DNA from: a virus
Length of the DNA: 28,708 nucleotides
IMG/VR virus record: IMGVR_UViG_3300007542_000127
Location: 1-28,708 of that record
Direction: 5' to 3' (one strand)
Positions within the stretch are counted from its first letter, which is position 1. Every line of letters begins with the position of its first letter. Both the position numbers and the translations under genes were made by a program. This document shows positions 20,048 through 26,331 of this stretch, in pieces. The notes under the pieces were generated by a model that worked only from the letters and a program-made list of their open reading frames with translations, had not been told where the DNA came from and did not search any database.

Positions 20048-20497
20048 TTATTTATTTAGCCGTACTCTGTTAATTGCATCAAGATACTTATCACGCGACA
20101 TGCCAAAGATTGTATCTTCCTCTTCTTGCTGCCTCATCATCCTACGTTCTGCACGACGTTCCTTTTGTTTTTCAATTCGCCTTTTACCTAATTCTGCTTC
20201 AGCTGCAAAATACGGATTCCTTTCAGGATCAAACGCATAGGTAATATCAAATGGTGCTGGCGAACGAGTTGGATCAATCTTTTCGCCTTCAAAATTAAAC
20301 GTACCAGTGTAAGGTTGATTTAACAAACCTGCAGTAGCTTGATCGCGCCGCGCTGCTTCATAATCAGACCGTTGCTGCTGGATGCGGTTGGCTTCGCCAT
20401 AGGCAGCAAGAACTGATAAAGGAGTATACTCTTTAAAAATCTGTGAAGGTGGGGTTTTGACTTCCTGAACTTGCGGCTGTTGACTGCCTTTAGCCAT
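20048..20497 (-). CDS. hypothetical, probably virion-associated protein, 149 aa
   Basis: The protein begins MAKGSQQPQVQEVKTPPSQI, Gln/Pro-rich, then has short helices (PLSVLAAYGEANRIQQQRSD) and an aromatic middle. A strongly basic helix follows (AAEAELGKRRIEKQKERRAE), then RRMMRQQEEEDTIFGMSRD and a terminal helix. The long charged helix could bind nucleic acid or drive oligomerisation. Its stop abuts the antitoxin stop (20047/20048) with no spacer. It follows the 42-aa membrane protein gene on the same strand by four bases, so the two form a pair. I do not recognise the family. Confidence 0.65.
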   Translation of the reverse strand: MAKGSQQPQVQEVKTPPSQIFKEYTPLSVLAAYGEANRIQQQRSDYEAARRDQATAGLLNQPYTGTFNFEGEKIDPTRSPAPFDITYAFDPERNPYFAAEAELGKRRIEKQKERRAERRMMRQQEEEDTIFGMSRDKYLDAINRVRLNK

Positions 20498-20501
20498 CGC
20501 T

Positions 20502-20630
20502 CTACTTGAACTTAACCTCTATACTCACTCTATCTGAAACAAACCTATACAGGTGGGGGACCAGCTGGAAGCCGCCGATGGCCAACAAGGCAATCAAGAT
20601 CAGCTCAGCGTAAGTAATGGGGCGACGCAT
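20502..20630 (-). CDS. small single-pass membrane protein, 42 aa
   Basis: ATG 20630 gives MRRPITYAELILIALLAIGG followed by FQLVPHLYRFVSDRVSIEVKFK. Residues 8-28 form a clear membrane segment between a basic N-terminus and a basic tail, which predicts N-terminus in the cytoplasm. The stop (20502-20504) is four bases before the ATG of the 149-aa gene, typical of an operon. It overlaps in antisense the extended reading of the next + gene, which argues that the + gene starts further downstream. No family is recognised; small basic membrane proteins of this kind often affect lysis or superinfection, but nothing here decides that. Confidence 0.6.
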   Translation of the reverse strand: MRRPITYAELILIALLAIGGFQLVPHLYRFVSDRVSIEVKFK

Positions 20631-20675
20631 TCGTGTAGTCCTTTTACAGAGGATTTTAAAGACTTGCTCAAAGCA

Positions 20676-20891
20676 ATGTCAACTAAAACGATGTTATCAC
20701 TAATGTCAACCCAACAGAAAAACTTCGCAAACTCTTTATGGGAAGCCTCTAACTTTGGAGGTAGGCCTAAACCAGGGGATTATAAAGAGCTGGAGCCAAA
20801 GCGTGACTACTACGAACTGGTTTTAATGATGGATCATCAACGCCAGTGGGAAGAGCGTATGCGCTATTGCAAACAAGCAAAAAATGGTTAG
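20676..20891 (+). CDS. hypothetical protein, 71 aa, start uncertain
   Basis: The frame is open from a GTG at 20553, but that stretch is antisense to the 42-aa membrane protein, so ATG 20676 (MSTKTMLSLMSTQQKNFANS) is preferred. A TTG at 20664, 12 bases after AGAGG, is another option. The rest reads LWEASNFGGRPKPGDYKELE followed by a charged helix (PKRDYYELVLMMDHQRQWEE). I do not recognise the family. It ends 23 bases before the next + gene and is probably its operon partner. Confidence 0.5.
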   Translation: MSTKTMLSLMSTQQKNFANSLWEASNFGGRPKPGDYKELEPKRDYYELVLMMDHQRQWEERMRYCKQAKNG

Positions 20892-20914
20892 GCTATAGAA
20901 AATAATCACTATTG

Positions 20915-21496
20915 ATGAGCTATCGTTTTACGGATCTAGACATTAGTTTAGTTACCGTTGAGAACTACCACGAGGTTTTAAAAGCTTCATTGGCAGCTCA
21001 AGTGCAACCGTTCATACCTCCTGAAGGTTCATTTGAAACCCTGGACCTTCAGCGTTATCTGGAACTTGTAAAGAGTTACGAGGTAACAAGTACAGATTTA
21101 ATTCATGGATTGTCGCTAGCGGATCAGATTCGTATTACGTTTAGTGACATGAAAGCAGCCACAATCTGTGAGAAGTTTCCCGATATTGACTTGGCAACAA
21201 AACGACGGTATCGTTGTGTAGCTGAATATTTAATTAGACAGGGTGAATTAACCAAGTTAAAAGATGAGAAAAATAAACTCATCAAAAAACTAGGCAACAT
21301 GGGAAAGATGGTTGTCATTTACCAACCATTACCTAAGCTCTGTAAAACATTACACCAAACAGGTCTCGGACAATTTATTAAAGATGAGCAACAGGCGGCA
21401 AAGGTTAATCAACGGAATGCTCTCCAACGTGAAGACTGGTGGGGAGAAACAGATGACCCAACTTGTGATCGAGAGGGTCTGTGCGGACATGTGTGA
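20915..21496 (+). CDS. hypothetical protein, 193 aa
   Basis: ATG 20915 gives MSYRFTDLDISLVTVENYHE. The chain is mostly helical. One region resembles a helix-turn-helix (SDMKAATICEKFPDIDLAT followed by KRRYRCVAEYLIRQGE), and a Lys-rich coiled region follows (LTKLKDEKNKLIKKLGNMGK). A DNA-binding or replication-accessory role is possible but not demonstrated. The 3' end overlaps the next gene by 44 bases. I do not recognise the family. Confidence 0.6.
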   Translation: MSYRFTDLDISLVTVENYHEVLKASLAAQVQPFIPPEGSFETLDLQRYLELVKSYEVTSTDLIHGLSLADQIRITFSDMKAATICEKFPDIDLATKRRYRCVAEYLIRQGELTKLKDEKNKLIKKLGNMGKMVVIYQPLPKLCKTLHQTGLGQFIKDEQQAAKVNQRNALQREDWWGETDDPTCDREGLCGHV

Positions 21497-21791
21497 CTTC
21501 TATGAGAAGTTCTACGCAAATGAAGGTCCTGGCGCCATGGTTTATTTGCCACGGGTGGAAGATCCCACTAACTCAATGTTCTATTTAACGGTTGCTGCCT
21601 TGATGGAAGCGCAATCTGATCTCAGGAATCGTGAAATGGAAGGACCTGCTGATGTAATGCAGAAAGCTATTGCCAGGGCAGAATCTATTAATCCAAAAAC
21701 TGCAGGACTATTTATTATTCAAGATGAAAAAGAAATGTCCTTAGTTTGCTATCAACGTGATCAACCTTTGGCATTTAGTGATACTGAATAA
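21453..21791 (+). CDS. hypothetical protein, 112 aa
   Basis: ATG 21453 is preceded by GGGGAGAAAC, a good purine-rich ribosome binding site, and gives MTQLVIERVCADMCDFYEKF. The middle is helical (FYLTVAALMEAQSDLRNREM) and the C-terminus has a strand-like segment (AGLFIIQDEKEMSLVCYQRD). It overlaps its predecessor by 44 bases and its TAA shares the A with the methyltransferase ATG (TAATG). I do not recognise the family. Co-transcription with the methyltransferase is likely. Confidence 0.6.
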   Translation: MTQLVIERVCADMCDFYEKFYANEGPGAMVYLPRVEDPTNSMFYLTVAALMEAQSDLRNREMEGPADVMQKAIARAESINPKTAGLFIIQDEKEMSLVCYQRDQPLAFSDTE

Positions 21792-22417
21792 TGCATAAAC
21801 AAGGTGGTGCACGTGCACGCAATTATCACACTCTCTATAGAATTTATCGACTAGAAGATGATTGGTGCACCCCTGTTTCTTACCTACCTCTTATTTATCA
21901 CACGTTAGATTATATTGATTTAGATCCAGGTTCTACAGAAAAAGTAAACCAAGAGTTTATTCAAGCAGAAAAAATCTTTTCTAAAAAAGATGATGCTTTA
22001 AATAAACAAGAGCCATGGAGTGGGAATGTTTATTGTTTCCCTCCAACGTATGGTCGCTGCTCATTTAATAAGCAGCGTGGATCCTGGCGCTGGTCCACAC
22101 GTGGTGGATTCGGTGGTATGTCTCCAGCGGTAGCTTGGTTCCGGCGCCTGGAGAAAGATTGGAAGATGGGTTTTGTTAACTCTGCATTGTTTTTTACAAC
22201 AGCACATGAAACACTGCGGAAGCAACAAAGCATCTGGGATTATCCAATCTGTATACCAAAAGAACGACCTAAGTTACTACATGGCCGTAACTTTTACCAG
22301 CTGGATAATCCCTTGAAGTGGGGATTCTTTGTATTCCTTCCGCCTAAAGAACTAGGTTTTACCAGGCTTGATAAATTTGAAGAAGCTTTTTCAACGATTG
22401 GCCGAGTTATCCTTTGA
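21791..22417 (+). CDS. phage Dam-type N6-adenine DNA methyltransferase
   Basis: The 208-aa protein follows the phage Dam (PF05869-like) plan: DDWCTPVSYLPLIYHTLDYI then DLDPGS (substrate and cofactor region, usually fDLDPcAs). W-SGNVYCFPPTYGR is in the place of the catalytic NPPY motif, and later a strand VNSALFFTTAHETLR and a WDYPICIPKER turn follow. The motif reads FPPT-Y instead of NPPY, so Asn is Phe and an extra residue separates the Pro-Pro and the Tyr. Activity cannot be assumed. Phage Dam enzymes methylate adenine in the phage genome and can protect it from host restriction. The start overlaps the previous stop (TAATG). The gene converges with a minus-strand gene. Confidence 0.7.
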   Translation: MHKQGGARARNYHTLYRIYRLEDDWCTPVSYLPLIYHTLDYIDLDPGSTEKVNQEFIQAEKIFSKKDDALNKQEPWSGNVYCFPPTYGRCSFNKQRGSWRWSTRGGFGGMSPAVAWFRRLEKDWKMGFVNSALFFTTAHETLRKQQSIWDYPICIPKERPKLLHGRNFYQLDNPLKWGFFVFLPPKELGFTRLDKFEEAFSTIGRVIL

Positions 22418-22424
22418 TGTTAAA

Positions 22425-22715
22425 TTATCGAGCCCTAAAAGTATTACGGAAAGAAGCAGACCCGTCAGTATTGCCGACACTGGAAGAACCGCGTGGCTCA
22501 AAAGGTAATGCACCGACGGGGACAGTGCCAGTAAGTGCGGGGAAAATAAACCGGTCATCCTCAGCACGTTCACTTGTTATAGGCAGTTTAGAGTTATTTT
22601 TTCGCGTCTGGATATATTCATTAAGAAAGCTCAGCGCAGAATCGTTGTCTGCAACATCACGTGCTTGGGAGTACCGGTTATCAACCCGGTAAGATTGACT
22701 CTTTGCAAATGCCAT
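22425..22715 (-). CDS. hypothetical protein, 96 aa
   Basis: The product begins MAFAKSQSYRVDNRYSQARD and continues VADNDSALSFLNEYIQTRKN then SERAEDDRFIFPALTGTVPV, ending in a Gly/Ser/Arg tail. It is hydrophilic with a short helix and Pro/Gly loops, in the style of small virion or scaffold proteins. A competing frame on the + strand (22414-22692) reads less naturally and would overlap the methyltransferase, so the minus frame is preferred. It converges with the methyltransferase gene (8 bases apart). No family is recognised. Confidence 0.5.
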   Translation of the reverse strand: MAFAKSQSYRVDNRYSQARDVADNDSALSFLNEYIQTRKNNSKLPITSERAEDDRFIFPALTGTVPVGALPFEPRGSSSVGNTDGSASFRNTFRAR

Positions 22716-22744
22716 ACTAATATTCTTGCAGAACTAAACACTCC

Positions 22745-22966
22745 ATGGAAGACGACAAAGTAAATCATCCTTCGCACTATACGTTCGGTCCAATAGAGTG
22801 CATTGACGCTATCGACTCCTCTTCAACAACAGAGGCATATCGTGGTTATTTAAAGGGATGCATCATGAAATATATCTGGCGATACGAAGCAAAAGAGAAT
22901 CCAATTCAAGATCTACGCAAGGCAAACTGGTATTTAAACCGGTTAATTAATACTTATGGAACCTAA
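22745..22966 (+). CDS. DUF3310-like protein, 73 aa
   Basis: The protein begins MEDDKVNHPSHYTFGPIECI and continues YLKGCIMKYIWRYEAKENP then QDLRKANWYLNRLI. This is the characteristic DUF3310 pattern: DxVNHPxHYxxGxIExIDxI, then a conserved GNxxKYxxRxxxKxNxxxDLxKAxxYLxxLI helix pair. The family is widespread in phages, and its biochemical function is not established, though it is often annotated near nucleotide-metabolism genes. The start lies 29 bases downstream of the divergent minus gene start. The 3' end overlaps a 47-aa frame by 11 bases. Confidence 0.85.
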   Translation: MEDDKVNHPSHYTFGPIECIDAIDSSSTTEAYRGYLKGCIMKYIWRYEAKENPIQDLRKANWYLNRLINTYGT

Positions 22967-23099
22967 TTATCCAGTGATTGATCTAACTCCAGAGGAATTA
23001 AACTACTTGCAAATCTTAGAGCTTCAAGCTGCTCTAGATCATCTTGAGAATAAAGTGAACGAGATCCAGTTGACTTTGGACGTTGATTCCAGAGCCTAA
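22956..23099 (+). CDS. candidate small coiled-coil protein, 47 aa, antisense overlap
   Basis: ATG 22956 gives MEPNYPVIDLTPEELNYLQI and a leucine-rich helix LELQAALDHLENKVNEIQ, with leucines and isoleucines at coiled-coil spacing, ending at TAA 23097-23099. The start overlaps the DUF3310 stop by 11 bases. It runs antisense to the last 137 bases of the lysozyme-like gene, so one of the two may be longer than real. Its composition is that of a genuine small protein. No ribosome binding site is visible. Confidence 0.4.
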   Translation: MEPNYPVIDLTPEELNYLQILELQAALDHLENKVNEIQLTLDVDSRA

Positions 23100-23703
23100 A
23101 AAACTCATCAATAATTTCATGTTTAGGATCAAGCCTAAGCAAGTGTTCTTCTAAAAATTCAATAGCTTTAACTTGAGTTGGAGAACCATTAAAGTTCTCT
23201 GCAATATTAAGCAGACACTTTGGTAACTTACAGTTGTGCTTCACCAGTAGGGGCACATCTGTATCTGGTTGTAAATAAACATCTAATTCACTGCGTCTAC
23301 GCTCTAGTAAGCGTTGATTACGTAGACATTCTTTATTGATATAAGGAGACCATTCTTTTATAATCTCTTCTCGATTTGCACCACTATTAATTAACTGGAG
23401 TAACCTGCAGTCTTTAAACTTAGTGATGCCAATACTGTAGGCATAACTTAAAATTGCACCTTTCTTCTTTTCATTTAAAGGCATAAAGATAAGGTCCTGC
23501 AGGATAAAAACAAACTCCTCCAGGTCTTTCTCCAGCTGGATTTCAATCTGTTTACGTGTGCAACGCAAGAAGGGCGTGACAGCACTGCGCCCTATTCGCT
23601 TACTACCGTAACCAATCATCCACGGACCGTCTTCCTTGGCCCGATATGGAGAGTACTGCTCCATGCCAGTGTGGATCCGACAGGGTGTGTACCGCCGGAT
23701 CAA
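22963..23703 (-). CDS. lysozyme-like protein with degenerate active site, 246 aa
   Basis: From about residue 28, WMIGYGS, then QIEIQLEKDLEEFVFILQDL, then KKKGAILSYAYSIG and SPYINKECLRNQRLLERRRS follow the helical order of GH24 (T4/lambda-type) lysozymes. By eye LIRRYTPCRIHT at the start aligns with LIKEFEGLRLKS of the intact endolysin at 26938-28182, placing Thr where the catalytic Glu belongs and Met where the catalytic Thr belongs (WMIGYG versus WTIGWG). Homologous residues INEYSLQ continue upstream of the first standard start (TTG 23703) to CTG 23731-23733, so a non-standard start is possible. The C-terminal 100 residues are unrecognised. A binding or structural role is more likely than hydrolysis. 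Confidence 0.65.
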   Translation of the reverse strand: MIRRYTPCRIHTGMEQYSPYRAKEDGPWMIGYGSKRIGRSAVTPFLRCTRKQIEIQLEKDLEEFVFILQDLIFMPLNEKKKGAILSYAYSIGITKFKDCRLLQLINSGANREEIIKEWSPYINKECLRNQRLLERRRSELDVYLQPDTDVPLLVKHNCKLPKCLLNIAENFNGSPTQVKAIEFLEEHLLRLDPKHEIIDEFFRLWNQRPKSTGSRSLYSQDDLEQLEALRFASSLIPLELDQSLDN

Positions 23704-23738
23704 CTGGAGGCTGTACTCATTGATATAAGACAGAAGTC

Positions 23739-24128
23739 TTACGGAACAACAACAGAACCGTTATAGCTGATTTCGCTGTAGGCGTCAGGTGTGGTCAGGA
23801 TCACCACGTAGTTTTTGCTGGCATCTGTTACGTTAACTGCAACAACACCTTTGCTCTTACCAGCTTTAGCAATGTTGAAGAACTTCTGATAGCCGGTTGG
23901 AGGGTTGCCTGCCGTGAAGTCGTCTTCTTGGAAGATCTGGATGGTGTCAACACCAACACTGCTATCAACTTTAACAATCAAGTCGCCAGTGCTAGCGGGG
24001 TTAACAAGGAAAGCACGTTGGCAAAGGTCGCCACTCGCATCATTAGGAAGACCATCGCCTTTGTAGGTGATTTCAGAACCAGAAGCGGTAAAGGTATCGT
24101 CAGTACCTTGGAATGTAAGGGTAGGCAT
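23739..24128 (-). CDS. beta-rich, probably virion protein, 129 aa
   Basis: The protein begins MPTLTFQGTDDTFTASGSEI and consists of short polar strands and Gly/Asp/Asn turns (DLIVKVDSSVGVDTIQIFQE, KGVVAVNVTDASKNYVVIL). No helix of note, one cysteine and no membrane segment. Such all-beta, Thr/Ser/Gly-rich proteins are typical of head-decoration or tail Ig-like subunits in phages. There is no proof beyond composition and its place in the minus-strand late-type module. A PAC-like GNPPTGYQKF loop is conspicuous. It ends just upstream of the lysozyme-like frame. Confidence 0.6.
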   Translation of the reverse strand: MPTLTFQGTDDTFTASGSEITYKGDGLPNDASGDLCQRAFLVNPASTGDLIVKVDSSVGVDTIQIFQEDDFTAGNPPTGYQKFFNIAKAGKSKGVVAVNVTDASKNYVVILTTPDAYSEISYNGSVVVP

Positions 24129-24130
24129 TA

Positions 24131-24352
24131 TCAGTTGACTTGGTTGTGAGTTTGAAATTGAAAGCTAATGTCGGCATCAATACCATGTTCTTTCAAGATG
24201 CTTAAGAACATTTGCCGATCCATCATCTTCATGTGAAGCATGTCAACAAACGCTTCTTCTAATTCATCTCGATCTAGGTCTTTGATTGCCAGGGCTGCTG
24301 CATGAATTGCGAATTCGCTATCAATTGGCAGATCTAGGGCATTGGCATCCAT
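24131..24352 (-). CDS. NblA-like small helical protein, 73 aa
   Basis: The protein begins MDANALDLPIDSEFAIHAAA and continues LAIKDLDRDELEEAFVDMLH then MKMMDRQMFLSILKEHGID. Compare the pattern of cyanobacterial NblA proteins: EF, then LSREQxxExLVxLYxQMMxRExMxKxLL. The same order F...I..L.R..LE..F...L..MM.R...L..IL.. appears here. NblA binds phycobiliproteins and targets phycobilisomes for degradation, and homologues exist in cyanophages, which may use it to free amino acids or protect against light stress. The similarity is by eye, over 40 residues, and other small helical families could give such a pattern. It lies among virion-type genes on the minus strand. Confidence 0.5.
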   Translation of the reverse strand: MDANALDLPIDSEFAIHAAALAIKDLDRDELEEAFVDMLHMKMMDRQMFLSILKEHGIDADISFQFQTHNQVN

Positions 24353-24408
24353 TGAAAATTTACCAATCCGTCTCTACATCCTAACAGTTGTGCAATTTTT
24401 TGCTACCA

Positions 24409-24576
24409 TCAGATTGTAGTTGTATTTCGTAACGGTATATACCTCTGATCAACGGCAAAGGAAGGGGTCCCCATGTAGCCGAGGTCTTCATCAGAGCCTT
24501 CAACCATTGGCGGTAAGGCCATGGTAACAAGCGTTTTGTAACGCTCAAGCAGCTGTTCCGGAGTAGGGTTCATCAT
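24409..24576 (-). CDS. hypothetical small protein, 55 aa
   Basis: The ATG at 24576 overlaps the stop of the beta-rich gene upstream by four bases (ATGA) and gives MMNPTPEQLLERYKTLVTMA followed by LPPMVEGSDEDLGYMGTPSF and AVDQRYIPLRNTTTI. An N-terminal helix is followed by a Pro/Gly/acidic segment and a basic tail. Position and coupling to the 113-aa gene support coding. No family is recognised. The 57-base gap that follows has no supported feature. Confidence 0.55.
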   Translation of the reverse strand: MMNPTPEQLLERYKTLVTMALPPMVEGSDEDLGYMGTPSFAVDQRYIPLRNTTTI

Positions 24577-24914
24577 GCTGCAGCAACTTGGAAGCTCACA
24601 GTGGCATCAGTACCGCCAGACTCTGTAATAAAAACAGGACGAATCCACTTTACTGGACGCCCAGTTACTGAAAATACAGAAGCGCCATTTGCTGCAACTC
24701 GCTGGCTAGCAATGATAGGAACAAAGTTAGTACCATCAATACTACCATCTAACGAAACATCTACATGGCTATTAACATTAGCAACGATAACAATCAAAGT
24801 ATAACTTTGAGTTGAGAAAGTATTATTAACAGCAACTTGTAATAAATTACCGTTGCCAGGTGCTGTTAATGTTGGGCTGATATCAAAAATTGTATCTTGA
24901 AAGTAAGTAACCAT
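24573..24914 (-). CDS. beta-rich, probably virion protein, 113 aa
   Basis: The protein begins MVTYFQDTIFDISPTLTAPG and continues with alternating strands and turns: SYTLIVIVANVNSHVDVSLDG, SIDGTNFVPIIASQRVAANG, VTGRPVKWIRPVFITESGG and TDATVSFQVAAA. The SLDGSIDGTNFVPI pattern is like small structural or decoration proteins of phage heads or tails (Ig-like beta sandwich). It is another Thr/Ser/Gly-rich all-beta protein of the minus module. The ATG overlaps nothing upstream (4 bases after the Dps stop), and its stop overlaps the 55-aa gene. Confidence 0.6.
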   Translation of the reverse strand: MVTYFQDTIFDISPTLTAPGNGNLLQVAVNNTFSTQSYTLIVIVANVNSHVDVSLDGSIDGTNFVPIIASQRVAANGASVFSVTGRPVKWIRPVFITESGGTDATVSFQVAAA

Positions 24915-24918
24915 GGTG

Positions 24919-25377
24919 TCAGCCTAAGTTAGATTTTAAAAGCCACTGGAATTTTTTATGAGCGCGGCCACGCTCTACAGCTAAGTCTAAGGTCAACTGA
25001 TCTTTTAAAACTTCAGCTTCTTCTGCAAGTTGGTTAAATGATTCTGCCAAACCATTATGGTTAATAGCAAGTGCACGAATCATCCCATCCTGATCAAAGC
25101 AGCTCTCAGGAATGGGAGGCATGGGCGAACTATTGAGATCCTCAACGCTAAGCGGTGTGCTGATATCAAGAGAGCGCAGGTGTTCTGCAATAGTATCTAA
25201 ACCCTCTTGCATTTCTTCATAAATCTCTTGCGTTAATTTATGAATGGAATAAAACTTACTGCCCATCAGATTCCAGTGGACAATATAAGTTTGATTCAAC
25301 AGATGTGATGTATCCCGCAGAAGCTGGACAAGATGGCAGTAACAAACTGCCTTGGGTTCCATTTTTGCTTTAGCCAT
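24919..25377 (-). CDS. Dps-like ferritin family protein, 152 aa
   Basis: The start at ATG 25377 gives MAKAKMEPKAVCYCHLVQLL; a GTG four codons upstream is possible. The key region reads YIVHWNLMGSKFYSIHKLTQ then EIYEEMQEGLDTIAEHLRSL, the Dps pattern HWNxxGxxFxxhHxxhxxhYxEhxxxhDxhAERIRxLG. Numbered from the GTG, H38, H50, D65 and E69 occupy ferroxidase positions, while Q54 stands where many Dps proteins have Asp (E. coli D67), so the iron site may be weakened. Dps dodecamers store iron and bind DNA, protecting it from peroxide. The basic N-terminus (MAKAKMEPK) fits DNA binding. Phage Dps genes are known but uncommon. It lies between a virion-type gene and the DUF6321-like gene. Confidence 0.8.
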   Translation of the reverse strand: MAKAKMEPKAVCYCHLVQLLRDTSHLLNQTYIVHWNLMGSKFYSIHKLTQEIYEEMQEGLDTIAEHLRSLDISTPLSVEDLNSSPMPPIPESCFDQDGMIRALAINHNGLAESFNQLAEEAEVLKDQLTLDLAVERGRAHKKFQWLLKSNLG

Positions 25378-25382
25378 TGGTT

Positions 25383-25670
25383 TTACCACTTAACTTTGTG
25401 GCTCCAGTAACGAGCCGACATCTTATCTGGGTTGGGATCTTGTGCGTTATGTCTAGCATAATATGATTTCTTTCTTGCTTTATCTTTAGCAGTCTTAGGA
25501 TTTTTACCTGCTCCTTGTACTCCCTGCTGACCAAAGCGGATAATCTTTTCTTTACCGCCTTCACATGCTTTAACCACGTGTGATTTGGTCGGGTGGTTAG
25601 GAGTACGCTGTGGTTTGTTGCAAGCCATTCGATCCTTAGCTAGCTTTTGTGCTTTAGCTCGATCTGCCAT
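25383..25670 (-). CDS. DUF6321-like protein, 95 aa
   Basis: The protein begins MADRAKAQKLAKDRMACNKP and continues QRTPNHPTKSHVVKACEGGK then EKIIRFGQQGVQGAGKNPKT and MSARYWSHKVKW. KPxRTPNHPxKSHVVKAxEGGKEKIIRFGxQGVxxAGK with a terminal WxxKVKW is the pattern I recall for DUF6321, common in cyanophages, cyanobacteria and other phages; a virion function is suspected in that family. It is basic and compact. It ends six bases before the Dps gene start and begins a few bases after the 70-aa gene stop, all on one operon. Confidence 0.8.
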   Translation of the reverse strand: MADRAKAQKLAKDRMACNKPQRTPNHPTKSHVVKACEGGKEKIIRFGQQGVQGAGKNPKTAKDKARKKSYYARHNAQDPNPDKMSARYWSHKVKW

Positions 25671-25674
25671 GGCA

Positions 25675-25887
25675 TTAACCGTAATAATTGCGATATCTTT
25701 CTTTGCTGGTAATCTCCATACTTGGGATACCTACACCAATAATTTTGCGGTACTCAGGAATACGTTCTGTTTTTAATTCAGCAATAACAGCATCTGGATC
25801 AGGAGGCGGCATTAAACCCTTCTGTTGCATGAAGTCTTTCAAAAAGACTTCTGGCGTTGGTTCTGCTTCGTCCCCTGGATACATCAT
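25675..25887 (-). CDS. hypothetical protein, 70 aa
   Basis: The protein begins MMYPGDEAEPTPEVFLKDFM and continues QQKGLMPPPDPDAVIAELKT then ERIPEYRKIIGVGIPSMEIT and ends RYRNYYG. It is acidic and Pro-rich in the first half and mixed later. Its ATG overlaps the HNH nuclease stop by four bases (ATGA), so it is translated from the same transcript. I do not recognise the family; the position suggests a role next to the DUF6321-like protein. Confidence 0.6.
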   Translation of the reverse strand: MMYPGDEAEPTPEVFLKDFMQQKGLMPPPDPDAVIAELKTERIPEYRKIIGVGIPSMEITSKERYRNYYG

Positions 25888-26261
25888 GCTGTTACAACAG
25901 AATCAATAAAACTAAATAAAGATACAGTCTGTGGTTTTTGATTAAGCCACTCTTTAATTTTACTTGCTCTCTCCTCAGAATAAAAAGAATGCTTGCTAGT
26001 AAACCAGTTAAATGGTAGCTCAGATGCTTTTGATTTATTACAAGAGGTGCAGCAGCAAACAAGGTTATTGCGTGTGCTGTGACCTCCTTTATGTTTAGGG
26101 ATTACGTGGTCAATGGTTGCAGTGCGATCACAAAGTTGCTTTTCACAGTAAGCACATTTGTAATGCCAGGCTTCAAATATAGATTCTCTGAATTTCTTGC
26201 GTGCACATTTAGGACTAAGAACAATTAAGTTAGCTAGTAAATCGTTCTCACTATGGAACAT
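25884..26261 (-). CDS. HNH endonuclease, 125 aa
   Basis: The protein begins MFHSENDLLANLIVLSPKCA. The nuclease core reads CAYCEKQLCDRTATIDHVIP then KHKGGHSTRNNLVCCCTSCN, with the zinc CxxC pairs (CAYC and CTSCN), catalytic DH, KHKGG and N (NNLV). This is the McrA-type HNH order: D-H, N and a second zinc Cys pair. It cuts DNA; in phages such genes are free-standing homing endonucleases or packaging-linked nucleases. It is the first gene of the minus operon running to 24919, about 70 bases from the tRNA-Leu on the other strand. Homing activity is not shown. Confidence 0.85.
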   Translation of the reverse strand: MFHSENDLLANLIVLSPKCARKKFRESIFEAWHYKCAYCEKQLCDRTATIDHVIPKHKGGHSTRNNLVCCCTSCNKSKASELPFNWFTSKHSFYSEERASKIKEWLNQKPQTVSLFSFIDSVVTA

Positions 26262-26331
26262 GTTTGTTCATAATTCCTAACATCAAATTAGGGCACACAA
26301 ACCTGTACTATCCGCTAAACTATGTTCGTTA

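Noticed and set aside
22414-22692. 92-codon + frame opposite the 96-aa minus gene
   Set aside because: It would start inside the methyltransferase end and its composition is less natural than the minus frame; choice is moderate.
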